Below are positions 46,417-55,477 of a stretch of 64,000 bases of DNA, piece after piece (position 1 is the first letter of the stretch; each line of letters begins with the position of its first letter). The notes beneath the pieces were generated by a model. The model had not been told where the DNA came from, made no database searches, and saw nothing but the letters and a program-made list of their open reading frames with translations. Position numbers and translations under genes: made by a program. The stretch is from Haloquadratum walsbyi J07HQW2 (GTDB lineage Archaea > Halobacteriota > Halobacteria > Halobacteriales > Haloferacaceae), in the NCBI RefSeq assembly GCF_000415985.1, contig NZ_KE356561.1, positions 2,973,193-3,037,192 on the forward strand, given 5' to 3'.

Positions 46417-47364
46417 CGAAGACACCGTTCTCTCGTCGTGGTGCATGAAAGTCCCGGTCTACGACCCCGACAAAGGACAGGGCAACTCCATCTGGTGTCC
46501 GGCCCACGTTCCGCGGAAGGACGAACAACTCGTCCGTAACGGGAACCTTCGAGACCGAGACAGCGAACTGGTGTGTTGTGACGGTGATTGGGACGTCCAT
46601 CTCGTCGTCAAACGGTCTGTGACCGTCCAAGACGAGTCCGACGACGTACTGGCTATCGACATGGGCCACGGTGGGTCGCTACCTGCTACCTGCTACCTGC
46701 TACCTGCTACCTGCGCGTTCCTCTCCGACCGCAAAACGACGTTTTACGGCGAAGAAGTCCGTTGCATCCGCGAACACTACAAGCAACTCCGCAAATCGGA
46801 AAAGCAAAACCTCGACAGGGCCAGCAGGTGGTCGAACGTATCGGAGACGCCGAAGCACGGAAAGTAGACGACCATCTCCACAAGATTGCTCGCCACATCG
46901 TGGAAGATGCCGACGAACGGAACGCTGTTATCGTGGTGGGCGATCTCGGTGGGATTCGCAGAGACAACGACAAAGGGCGGTACGTCACCGACAAAACCCA
47001 CAAGATGCCGTTCGCCTGCCTGCTTGACTACATCGAGTACAAAGCCCACAACGCAGGCATCGACGTACAGTTGGTCGAAGAATACGACACGTCGAAGACG
47101 TGCAACCGCTGTGCCTGTGAAGATGTCCGAGCAACGCAGGGACGCTTCGAGTGTCCCGAATGTGGACTGGACGACAACGCGGACAAGAACGGTGCGCTGA
47201 ATATCGGGAAACGAGCTTTGGGCAAGTTCTCGAAACCGCTGTCCAAAGCGGGGGCTGGACTGGCACAGCCCGACACGCAGGTCATCGTCCCACGTGACGA
47301 CGAACCTGCGAGCCTCTCGCTATTCGTGGACTCAACCCCCAGTGGGAGAACCCCACGGCTTTAG
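46161..47364 (+). pseudogene. tnpB: tnpB of element G, frameshifted
   Basis: The start MQQTVQTTVRVKLHSTPLAHQQEI at 46161 hits a stop near 46233 through a small deletion. Sequence continues in other frames: CSMCLMTKTPF near 46400; VLAIDMGHGG near 46650 with the first RuvC Asp; a further shift near 46795 leads to RQGQQVVERIGDAEARKV and onward to the C-terminus, with IVVGDLGGIRRDN (Gly-Asp at the second acidic position), a full zinc ribbon (CNRC...CPEC) and NADKNGALNIG (last Asp). A tandem repeat at 46679-46713 lies just after the first Asp. Confidence 0.85.
46679..46713 (+). repeat. Five tandem copies of a 7-base unit (ctacctg)
   Basis: Perfect head-to-tail copies inside tnpB of element G. A 7-base unit changes the reading frame with each gain or loss, and three copies add one unit of Leu-Pro-Ala-Thr-Cys-Tyr-Leu. 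Strand slippage during copying is the obvious origin. Confidence 0.9.
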
Positions 47365-48442
47365 CCGTGTGGAGGATGTCAGTACAACGATCACGGCCGC
47401 CGCACGAAGAGCACCCCCGCTCCACCGTGACGTGGAAGCAAAATGGTATCAAACACGACATCATGAACAACCGTGTTCGACTCTCGAAAGGCGCGAATCA
47501 CAAGGAACATTCCAAAGTGTGGGAGTACATCATTGTCGAATACGAGACACGCCCCGGCGTCACCGTCGAGAACCTACAACAAGTTCGTGCTGTCTACGAC
47601 AGTACAAAACAGCGCTGGGAACTCCACCTTGTCTGTAAAGACGAGATCAAGACACCCACCGCTCCCGGAAACGAGACAACAGGCATCGACCTCGGCATCA
47701 GCAACTTCGCCGCCGTCGTCTACAGCACTGAGGATGCTGACCTTTACCCCGGGAACCGGTTGAAACAGGACCGGTGCTACTTCCCGCAAGAAATCGCCAA
47801 CTGCGACGACAGCGGTGGTGACAGGGTCAGTCGTCTACATCACAAGTGGGCGGAACGCCGCACCCACTTGTCCCACTCCTTGGCGAAACACACTGTCCGA
47901 CGACGTGTCGAGAAGGAAGTAGGACGCATCAATGTCGGAGACCTGGAAGGCGTCCGTGAAGATGAGAACAGCAGCTCGAAGAACTGGGGCAAGCACGAAA
48001 ATCTTGATCTTCACGGGTGGGCGTTCGACCGCTTCAAGAAGAGTCTCACCTACAAGGCGAAAGTCGAAGGCATCGAGATCGTCGAAGTATCTGAGCGCGA
48101 TGCGAGCAAGACGTGTTGCGTGTGTGGGAGGGAAGACAAGAGTCAACGCGTTGAGCGCGGTCTGTTCTGTACGTCTGTGATAACTGCGATGCAGCATTCA
48201 ACGCCGACGTGAGTGGGGCGGGGGGCGGAGAACATCCGTCTCGACATTACTGACGAAAGTAACTCCGAGTCTGCACCTGATTTGGGTGGAGAGAGGAGTA
48301 CCAGCTCGGCTCGGCTGGTTGGCACAGCCCGGAGTCTATCTTCACGACCTCTCTCGAGGATTCCAACCTCGGGCAGAGGTGGTGGACTGCAAATTTTAAT
48401 ATCCAATCCAGCGAAGTGCAGCGCAGCGGTGCCGTGGGATTC

Positions 48443-49813
48443 TCAAGTTTGTGTGTATTGTTCAATCCGTGTCGCGATTGCCTCATAGCTCACACCACAA
48501 TCAGGGTCAGGTCCGCCTGATACCCGTCTAAGAACAAGGTCAAGAATATCTAACTGATCAAGTAAATCTCGTGTTTGTCTGTACTCAATCCCGAGTCGTC
48601 GTTGTACCTCATACACTGTTCGTGCACCAACGACTGCATCAATCAAATCATCAACCTCGAGTTCACTCGGTAAACCTGCCCCATCCGTTACAAGCTGCTC
48701 ATCTGGGATTGATAATGTCTCTGTCCCGGTAATGTTGTCTACTGCATCTGGACGTGGTGTATGTCTTTGCTCATTATGATCAGTGCCAACACTCATCTGA
48801 TCAGCTGAATCAGCGCTCACATCAGTCGACGGACTACTATCAGCATTTGTACAGTTATCTTTAATGTGCACACTGTCAGTTGATGTTGAGCCATCCGCTT
48901 CAGTCTCTTCATCGTTGGATTCCGTCTCTGGGCTTTCAGCATCACCGTCTACAGTATCATTATACCGTGTTGGTGAGTGGACATCGGCCTCAATCATATA
49001 CCGTCGAACGGTCTCACCTGCAACATCAAGTTCGATCTTGTCACTCATCTCAGAAAATGTATCACATGTCTCATACAACCGTTGAAGATACGTCTCATCT
49101 TCATACGGAGGGATTGAATCGTTACGAACCTGCGATAACTCATCATCGACTGTAATACCGCTGTCATCCACCCGCCCTTCGACGGTATCAGTAGCAGTCA
49201 TTAAGCCATCGGTTGCATTCTTCTTCATTTCTGAATTCGTTATCGACCCACCGAATACGCCCTCAGCTGACGGGGGGGACCACGCTGAATCTGATGATTT
49301 GTGACTCTTATATCTCATTCGTGAGTTCTCAGTGTCAGATTCATCGCCGTGATCACGATTATCTAACCGAGACTCAGCTGTAGTAGACTCATCAGATGTA
49401 GGGTTGCTATTCGCATAACGTTCACCAATGTCTACTTCAATGCGAAGGATAATTTCATCACCTGATACTTCTGCGTCGACTGACTGTATTTTTACTGAGA
49501 TATCAATCTCCGGTGGTCGTAACGATGGAAGCATGTATGAGATACATACACGTCCATCTGTCATTTCAGCTGTAATTCGGGTGGAATCAACTTCAGAGTC
49601 AGAGTCGACATCCGTACTCTCATCATTAGTCCCTAGTGGCTGCAATTGTGATGACAGTGGTGTGTATATCGTTGCAGTCAACGGCTGAGCCCCTGTTTCT
49701 GATTTTGTTGTCGGTGTCGCCGCTTCAACTCGTCGCACGGCGTTACCGTCAGACTCGAACTGTTCGATCACACGTGAGAGAGCGTTGAACGATGACTGCA
49801 AGCTTATCGACAT
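48443..49813 (-). CDS. Acidic protein with two HTH-like modules, function unknown
   Basis: A 456-residue protein. The N-terminal 115 residues hold an alpha helix and a beta-rich domain (GRVCISYMLPSLRPPEIDISVKI...). Two HTH-like modules follow: YETCDTFSEMSDKIELDVAGETVRRYMIE (about 250-285) and ARTVYEVQRRLGIEYRQTRDLLDQLDILD (about 395-425). The linkers between them are long and Asp/Glu/Ser/Thr-rich. I do not recognise the family with certainty; a DNA-binding regulator is likely. It ends exactly at the right end of element H (Thr then TGA). Before that insertion its stop would have been about 36 bases from the metF-like ATG on the same strand. Confidence 0.65.
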   Translation of the reverse strand: MSISLQSSFNALSRVIEQFESDGNAVRRVEAATPTTKSETGAQPLTATIYTPLSSQLQPLGTNDESTDVDSDSEVDSTRITAEMTDGRVCISYMLPSLRPPEIDISVKIQSVDAEVSGDEIILRIEVDIGERYANSNPTSDESTTAESRLDNRDHGDESDTENSRMRYKSHKSSDSAWSPPSAEGVFGGSITNSEMKKNATDGLMTATDTVEGRVDDSGITVDDELSQVRNDSIPPYEDETYLQRLYETCDTFSEMSDKIELDVAGETVRRYMIEADVHSPTRYNDTVDGDAESPETESNDEETEADGSTSTDSVHIKDNCTNADSSPSTDVSADSADQMSVGTDHNEQRHTPRPDAVDNITGTETLSIPDEQLVTDGAGLPSELEVDDLIDAVVGARTVYEVQRRLGIEYRQTRDLLDQLDILDLVLRRVSGGPDPDCGVSYEAIATRIEQYTQT

Positions 49814-49872
49814 GTACAGTCTATGTCATACTGTGTGATCCCCTAACACTATGTGATAAACTATGAAGGCAT

Positions 49873-50967
49873 TCAAGTATCTATACTTGTAGTGCTCTCT
49901 ACAGGGGTTGCGACACTTGCGACACGTTCACCAGCAAAGACTGTCCCGCCGTGAGATAATGAGTAGATGACACCTGATTCAGGTGCGGTAATCGTTGCTT
50001 GTTCTTTGAATGTCGTTGGGTCATAAACCACACCAAGTCTTTGCCCATCAGTAACTTCGGATCCGACAGTACAGTTGGCTGCCGGTTCGAACAAACCGGA
50101 TGCCGGCGTCACAGAGACCGGAATATCATCATTGAGCTGACGTTGTGTTGGTGGTTCTGGGAGCTGATCAGCTAACACACCCGACGCAGTGAGCATTCCA
50201 CGGTGTTCTAGTACCCGACAGACGCCGATAGCTCCGCGTTCGGCGACAGAACGATCAATAGTGCGGCTATTTCCAAGTTCAACGGTAATCGTTGGAACAT
50301 TAGCACGTGTCATTGCAACTCGAAATGTTTCTACAGACTGTGGATATCCACCGCTTTCTCCATTTTGTGTCGTGTGTATATTATCATCAGCGTCTGAGGT
50401 ATTATCTTCATTCGCCAGCTTAGGTGACCCCTCTCCAGTGGACTCATTACTTATTGGTCCGTCGCCGATGAGCCGATAGTTCGTCCCAAAAGCGGTTGCT
50501 AATGCGGTTGCTTCATCATCATTCTCTACAACGCGAACATGTTCGAGCATCGAGGGAGTTCCTGTGTGTAGATCAATTGCAGCGTCGGCATCAACTGCTA
50601 ATGGCCATAATTCAGCTACAATCCGTTGTTGAAAACTTCCATCGTCGGCTCCTGGCCACACTCGATTTACATTTGGATACTGTGAATCATATTCATCTGG
50701 TGTTGCATATGATCGAGTATCAAACGCTAATGGGTTCATGACTGGAACAACAATCACCGTCCCTGCCAGCTTCATATCGCATAATCGATCATGTAGTCGA
50801 CGAAGGGCTGCAGGACCGTTGAGTTCGATTCCATGCTGTGCGGCTTGGACGTAGACTGTGGGACCATCGCCGCCGCAATAGCGATGGACTGTTACTGAGA
50901 CATCCCTTGCTGGCGTTTGACCAAGTTGACGCGTCGTAACTTTGTGTCGCGCCGGTTCGACTCCCAT
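49873..50967 (-). CDS. Succinylglutamate desuccinylase/aspartoacylase family zinc hydrolase
   Basis: A 364-residue AstE/AspA-type M14 metalloprotein. Zinc ligands His45 and Glu48 (QAAQHGIELNGP) and His134 (AIDLHTGTP); substrate Asn-Arg pair NVNRVWPG at 101-108; a catalytic-type Glu in PTITVELGNSR near 235. A Ser/Asp-rich insertion occupies about 170-205. The C-terminal 75 residues look like a lipoyl-type beta barrel (VTPASGLFEPAANCTVGSEVTDGQRLG), as in many family members. It hydrolyses an N-acyl amino acid or similar amide. It is divergent from the creatininase gene at 51125. Confidence 0.87.
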   Translation of the reverse strand: MGVEPARHKVTTRQLGQTPARDVSVTVHRYCGGDGPTVYVQAAQHGIELNGPAALRRLHDRLCDMKLAGTVIVVPVMNPLAFDTRSYATPDEYDSQYPNVNRVWPGADDGSFQQRIVAELWPLAVDADAAIDLHTGTPSMLEHVRVVENDDEATALATAFGTNYRLIGDGPISNESTGEGSPKLANEDNTSDADDNIHTTQNGESGGYPQSVETFRVAMTRANVPTITVELGNSRTIDRSVAERGAIGVCRVLEHRGMLTASGVLADQLPEPPTQRQLNDDIPVSVTPASGLFEPAANCTVGSEVTDGQRLGVVYDPTTFKEQATITAPESGVIYSLSHGGTVFAGERVASVATPVESTTSIDT

Positions 50968-51124
50968 ATTAACTTCAACACCGTGGGCGACAAAAACTTC
51001 TGGACGGTCATCAGTCCGTGATCATGATATTAATATAATAATTAATCTCACTTGATATATCATAACCGCCATAGCATGCTCGCAACTTCCCAGAGTAATT
51101 AACTCCTGCATCCGCAGTATCACT

Positions 51125-51856
51125 ATGCATATTGAGGATGAGACATGGACCGATCTTGAGACAATCGATACAAATCTTGGGTTAGTTCCAATTGGAAGCA
51201 CCGAACAACATGGTCCCCATGCCCCCCTTGGAACCGATATGTTTGATGCTGAATCTATCGCAAGCAATGCCGCTGAGGAATATTCTGACTCGGTCATGGT
51301 CGCCCCATCAATCCCTGTCGGCATTGCTGAAGAGCATCGTAACTTCACCGGGACACTCTGGACAGATGAAATGACTTTTCGTCAGTATGTCCGGGACATT
51401 GTGAATAGTCTTGCCAGTCATGGGTGGAATCATGTCGTAATCGTCAATGGACATGGCGGCAATATACCTGCACTCAAAGCTGTCACCGCACAGATCATTC
51501 GTCATGACAATGCATATGCGGTCCCGTTTACTTGGTTTGAGGCTATTGGAGATCACACTTCTTCGATGGGACATGCAGGACCAATTGAGACGTCACTACT
51601 AGAGCACACTCGTCCGGAGTCTGTACATACTGACCGTCTTACGGAAGCAGCAACAGATGCAACTGATGGATGGGGTGATTGGCAGGGCAAAGTCAACCTT
51701 GCTGTTGATTCAAATGAGTTTACCGATAATGGCGTTGTTGGAGACCCCCGTGAAGCGAGTGCTGAATTAGGAGCAGAATTACTCGATAAAGCAACTGATG
51801 AGTTGTGCGCATTGCTTGATGCTGTTCGTGATCATGATGTCACTCCACGTGAGTAG
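51125..51856 (+). CDS. Creatininase family amidohydrolase
   Basis: A 243-residue enzyme. Metal-binding motif GSTEQHGPHAPLGTD (Glu27, His29, His32, Asp38), then EEHRNFTGTLW, VNGHGGN and GHAGPIETS with the second-metal ligands. The family hydrolyses cyclic amides such as creatinine to creatine, or formamide bonds in cofactor synthesis (ArfB/MftE relatives). Here, next to dimethylglycine/sarcosine dehydrogenase-like genes, a creatinine-type role is attractive but not proven. Start by length and by the divergent upstream gene. Confidence 0.85.
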   Translation: MHIEDETWTDLETIDTNLGLVPIGSTEQHGPHAPLGTDMFDAESIASNAAEEYSDSVMVAPSIPVGIAEEHRNFTGTLWTDEMTFRQYVRDIVNSLASHGWNHVVIVNGHGGNIPALKAVTAQIIRHDNAYAVPFTWFEAIGDHTSSMGHAGPIETSLLEHTRPESVHTDRLTEAATDATDGWGDWQGKVNLAVDSNEFTDNGVVGDPREASAELGAELLDKATDELCALLDAVRDHDVTPRE

Positions 51857-52110
51857 GTTTCAGTGTGTCAATCGTGTGTTTAAATGAAGCATACAATATC
51901 TATAAGATACTATCTTTGAAGAATGAAGATATTAGATGCTCTGGTGAGAATAGTAATCGGCACTCACGCACCTATTGTATGAGTTGGTACTCCAATCACA
52001 GGTAGAATAATAAAATTTATTCTATTTATCATAACAGATACTTGTTATTTTGTGTAAGAGCGATATATTTGCAACATCTATTTGTGCGCTGCACCGTCAC
52101 ATTTCGATAT

Positions 52111-54720
52111 ATGGATCCGAGTGATAGTATTCCCGAATCAGCTGGTACAGTCATCGTTGGTGCCGGTATTGTTGGCTGCAATATTGCTTACCAACTCACA
52201 AAACTTGGTCGTGATGACGTTGTTGTAGTAGACCAAGGTCCGATGCCGACAACAGGTGGGTCCTCCACGCACGCACCAGGTATCATGTTCCAGACTGCGG
52301 AGTCAAAAGAACTCTCACAATTTGCTAATTACAGTCGGAGCCTCTACTCAGATCTTGAGGGCGCCGACGGGCAACAAGCGTACAATGAAACCGGTGGGAT
52401 CGAAGTCGCACGTAGTGAAGAACGAATGGCGTTTCTTCAGCGGCGTGTCGAACACGCAAAGGCATGGGGGATTCCAGATCCACAAATCCTCTCGCCTGAG
52501 GAGGTAACAGAACGGCTACCACTTGTCGATCAAAACCAGATTCTTGGTGGTTATTACTCACCAACCGATGGGCAGGTATCTGGTGTCATTGCATGTGATG
52601 CGCTGGCTCGTGAGGCAATCGACCGCGGTGCAGAGTTTGTCCCGCACACTCGGACAGAAGATGTCGAAATCACAGACAATTCAATCACAGCAGTTGAGAC
52701 CGAAAACGGTCGGATTGAGTGTGATGAGGTCGTTGTTGCGACTAATATCTGGGCTCGTCAACTTGGTGAGAAACTTGATGTTCATATTCCAGTCACACCA
52801 GTCGAACATCAATACACGATGACAGAGTCGCTCGATGAACTGTCGAATAATGATGTCGATATCACTGATCACCCGCTTTTCGATAACTATAAGAACGTTT
52901 CCGGTGAGAAAGCAAAACGTTTGTTAGTTGGTCCTGACCGACCGATTCTACGCGATCAAGATAATGCAATGTACTACCGGACGCACGGTGATTCATACGG
53001 CATTGGGTCGTATAATCATGACCCAATCGTCCCTGACCCACAGGAGTTAGGCACAAACGATCCTGACGGCGAGCAAGGGTCAATTCATGACTTTACCGAA
53101 GAGCACATGAACACTGCCACGCATCCAGACCGACCACACAAGGCTCCTCGACAGGCAAGCGATGAGCTACTGCCGGCGACCGACGGCTCAGAGTTAGAAT
53201 TCAAATACAATGGTATGTTTGCCGAGTCGCCGAATGGGCTTCCTGTGATGGGCCCTGTCGAACAGTATGAAGGTCTCTGGACTGCTGCTGCAATCTGGGT
53301 GACCCACGCTGGTGGTGCTGGAAAGGCGCTTGCAGAGTGGATGGAAAACGGTGTTCCCCGGCTTGATGATGGTCCAATGGACGTCTCTCATTGTGATGTC
53401 AACCGATTCGATGAACATGAGGGTAGCTGGGACTTTGCCCGCGATATTGGTGCTGAGGAATACCGCGTTGTCTACAATGTGATGCATCCAAAATGGGTAT
53501 GGACTGACATGCAGCGTGATATCCGTCGGACACCAATGTATCACTCACATAAGGAGCTTGATGCCGAACTGTGGGCTGAAGCTGGGTGGGAAGAACCACA
53601 ATGGTTTGAGTCCAATGCTGATCTTGTTGACCGGTATGCGGATGAAATCCCAGAACGAAACGGCTGGGAAGGTAGATACTGGTCGCCAATTGAGGGTGCA
53701 GAGGCTCTGAATGTTCGTGAAAACGTCGGACTGCATGATATGACTTCATTCAACAAAATGGAGGTTGCAGGATCCGGTGCCGGCGCGTTCATCCAGCGAC
53801 TCTGTACGAATGATATGAGTCTCGATATTGGTGAGGTGAAATACACGCTAATGTGCAACAAAGGCGGTGGTGTGCGTGCTGACATTACTGTAACTCGAAC
53901 TGATAGAAATCGCTATTTAATCCTTACAACGGGTCGTGAAGTCGGAAATAACCATGTCTCGTGGGTTCGTAACCACGCTCCAGAGGGTGTCATTGTCAAC
54001 GATGCAACCTCAAGCCTCGCAGCGATGGTTTGCACTGGACCAAACGCACGAAAAGTCCTTTCAGAGGTTACAGACGTGGACCTTTCAGATGATGCCTTCC
54101 CGTTCTTCACCAGTCAGCAGTTCTATGTAAAGAATGTTCCAGTGACCGCATTACGGGTATCATATGCTGGCGAACTTGGCTGGGAATTATACACCCCATC
54201 GGAGTATGGCGAACAGCTCTGGGAAATATTACTTAATGCGGGCGATCAGTACGGGATCCGCCCATATGGTAATGGTGCTCTTGATGCACTCCGTATTGAG
54301 AAAGGCTTCCGCCTGTGGGGCGAGGATCTCCACACGGAACACACACCGTATCAGTCAAATCTTGGATGGGCTGTTGATCTTGACACGGACTTTATTGGTA
54401 AGGATTCAATCAAGCCTCAACAACGACAGCAACAGAACCAGCCAGCCACTGCAGCTGATGGGGGCACGCGTGCAAAACAAGTTGCTTGTATGACTCTTGA
54501 TGACTCAGATGCATCCATCCTTGATAATCGACCAGTATTCGGTGTCGATGACGATGAGACGCTTGGATATGTCCACAGTGCTGAGTACGGATACACCGTT
54601 GGTGCCTGCGTGGCTTACAGTTATCTTCCGCCAGAGTATGCCGAGCCAGGAACTGACGTTGAAATCCTATTTGAGGGCGACCGGTATGCTGCGACAGTCC
54701 GCGAAGAACCACTCGTGTGA
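52111..54720 (+). CDS. Dimethylglycine/sarcosine dehydrogenase-like flavoprotein (FAD domain + GcvT domain), copy 1
   Basis: An 869-residue protein from MDPSDSIPESAG; the open frame upstream to 52042 begins with TTG and lacks protein character. N-terminal FAD-binding fold: VIVGAGIVGCNIAYQLTKLG. A GGSSTHAPGIMFQ loop follows, in the position where this family carries the covalent-FAD or active-site His. The second half (about residue 430 on) is a GcvT-type folate-binding domain: FNKMEVAG, RVSYAGELGWELYTP, GALDALRIEKGFRLWGEDL, TDFIGKDS. Such enzymes oxidise N-methyl groups and pass the carbon to tetrahydrofolate. Copy 2 lies 757 bases downstream with a remnant element between. Confidence 0.88.
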   Translation: MDPSDSIPESAGTVIVGAGIVGCNIAYQLTKLGRDDVVVVDQGPMPTTGGSSTHAPGIMFQTAESKELSQFANYSRSLYSDLEGADGQQAYNETGGIEVARSEERMAFLQRRVEHAKAWGIPDPQILSPEEVTERLPLVDQNQILGGYYSPTDGQVSGVIACDALAREAIDRGAEFVPHTRTEDVEITDNSITAVETENGRIECDEVVVATNIWARQLGEKLDVHIPVTPVEHQYTMTESLDELSNNDVDITDHPLFDNYKNVSGEKAKRLLVGPDRPILRDQDNAMYYRTHGDSYGIGSYNHDPIVPDPQELGTNDPDGEQGSIHDFTEEHMNTATHPDRPHKAPRQASDELLPATDGSELEFKYNGMFAESPNGLPVMGPVEQYEGLWTAAAIWVTHAGGAGKALAEWMENGVPRLDDGPMDVSHCDVNRFDEHEGSWDFARDIGAEEYRVVYNVMHPKWVWTDMQRDIRRTPMYHSHKELDAELWAEAGWEEPQWFESNADLVDRYADEIPERNGWEGRYWSPIEGAEALNVRENVGLHDMTSFNKMEVAGSGAGAFIQRLCTNDMSLDIGEVKYTLMCNKGGGVRADITVTRTDRNRYLILTTGREVGNNHVSWVRNHAPEGVIVNDATSSLAAMVCTGPNARKVLSEVTDVDLSDDAFPFFTSQQFYVKNVPVTALRVSYAGELGWELYTPSEYGEQLWEILLNAGDQYGIRPYGNGALDALRIEKGFRLWGEDLHTEHTPYQSNLGWAVDLDTDFIGKDSIKPQQRQQQNQPATAADGGTRAKQVACMTLDDSDASILDNRPVFGVDDDETLGYVHSAEYGYTVGACVAYSYLPPEYAEPGTDVEILFEGDRYAATVREEPLV

Positions 54721-54849
54721 ACTGTCTCGGAGTAAGCTATCTGACGGTCGTCGTGACCGCTGGTAAACTATCTTAAATCACCTTTATCAGTTGTTTAGAT
54801 CACTGCTTGAAAATTGGGAAGTAGTGCGTCTGGATATCTAACATTTGCA

Positions 54850-55375
54850 TTGACATCCTCCTCGCCTGTTGGCGAGGATTCCCGACAGCTGGAGTATTAC
54901 GATTCGCAACCACCTGTTCCCTCAGGTGGAACGACCCAGAGGCAGAGGTTTGATTGAATGGGAAGGGTACTAACCGTGCCAACCCAACCGACCGTTAGTT
55001 ATATTCTCCGTCGGAGTCGGGGGCGGAGGATTCTGGGTCATCTATCTGCGAATATTCACCGCTCCTGCTCCTGCCCCATTCACGTCCGCGTCCGCGTTCA
55101 TCGCCGCTCCACACAATTTGCCTTACGCTTCCGCCCACAACACGACACGAACACGTCTTTGAGGTGTCTCGCTCACTTTGCGGTCAACGAGAATGCCGTG
55201 TTCTTCAGCTTTGTATTCGAGCAATATAATAAAGCGGTCGAACTCCCACCCGTGGAGCTTCTTGTCCCTGTTCTTGTTTCCACGCTTACCCCAGTTTCGA
55301 GACTCACCGTTGCCGTTCTCGTCTTCTCGAATCTCGCTCAATCCACCGATAGCGATGTGACCGACTCATCGTCTT
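54850..55375 (-). mobile_element. IS1341-type element I, remnant on the minus strand
   Basis: Minus-strand right end at 54850: reverse complement finishes gaggaggatgtcaa, with a perfect 7-base-stem hairpin at 54860-54877 (cctcgcc tgtt ggcgagg). A TnpB C-terminal fragment is readable at 55123-55370 (SEIREDENGNGESRNWGKRG, KLHGWEFDRFIILLEYKAEEHGI), then frame is lost. The 5' half and left end are gone. It separates two paralogous flavoprotein genes. Confidence 0.78.
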
Positions 55376-55477
55376 ACCAAACTGTCACCCCGAGTTTTAA
55401 TGATCATAGCTCAATCGGTAAATTCGGTATCATCGTTGTCTTTATACTTCTGACAGAATCATCGACAGACGAAATAA

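Larger units (their letters stand above)
45627..47382 (+). mobile_element. IS200/IS605 element G with tnpA and tnpB, inserted in element H
   Basis: Left end immediately follows TTAC (45623-45626) and has the gaaagccca block with an imperfect hairpin; the right end has a hairpin (ccccacggctttagccgtgt region) and finishes in TCAG at 47379-47382. Removing 45627-47382 restores a continuous TnpB reading frame across the junction, so these ends are exact. It is the only element here with its own Y1 transposase. Higher GC than surrounding genes. Confidence 0.88.
45285..48430 (+). pseudogene. tnpB: tnpB of element H, split by element G
   Basis: The left part starts MLEVHRTHRANILNH at 45285 and reads to RKRNY at 45626. 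The right part resumes at 47383: joined, the sequence reads RNYYNDHGRR, then needs a small frame correction before HEEHPRSTVTWKQNG. It continues with the first RuvC Asp (GIDLGISNFAAV), the second region NVGDLEGVREDEN (Gly-Asp in place of the usual Glu-Asp), and one half of a zinc ribbon (CCVCGRED). A frameshift near 48175 separates the tail (GAENIRLDI, SESAPDLGG). Confidence 0.85.
45126..48446 (+). mobile_element. IS1341-type element H, interrupted by element G
   Basis: The left end follows TTAT (45122-45125) and has a hairpin-like block (cctggcgtcgtcaggcg) near 45143. The right end finishes in tctcaa at 48441-48446. Its tnpB is split by element G at 45627-47382. The terminal TCA serves as the stop codon of the convergent gene at 48443-49813. 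No tnpA of its own. Confidence 0.82.

Noticed and set aside
52042-52110. N-terminal extension of the first demethylase flavoprotein
   Set aside because: It starts with TTG and the 23 residues before MDPSD are hydrophobic/Cys-containing with no match to the paralogue's N-terminus.
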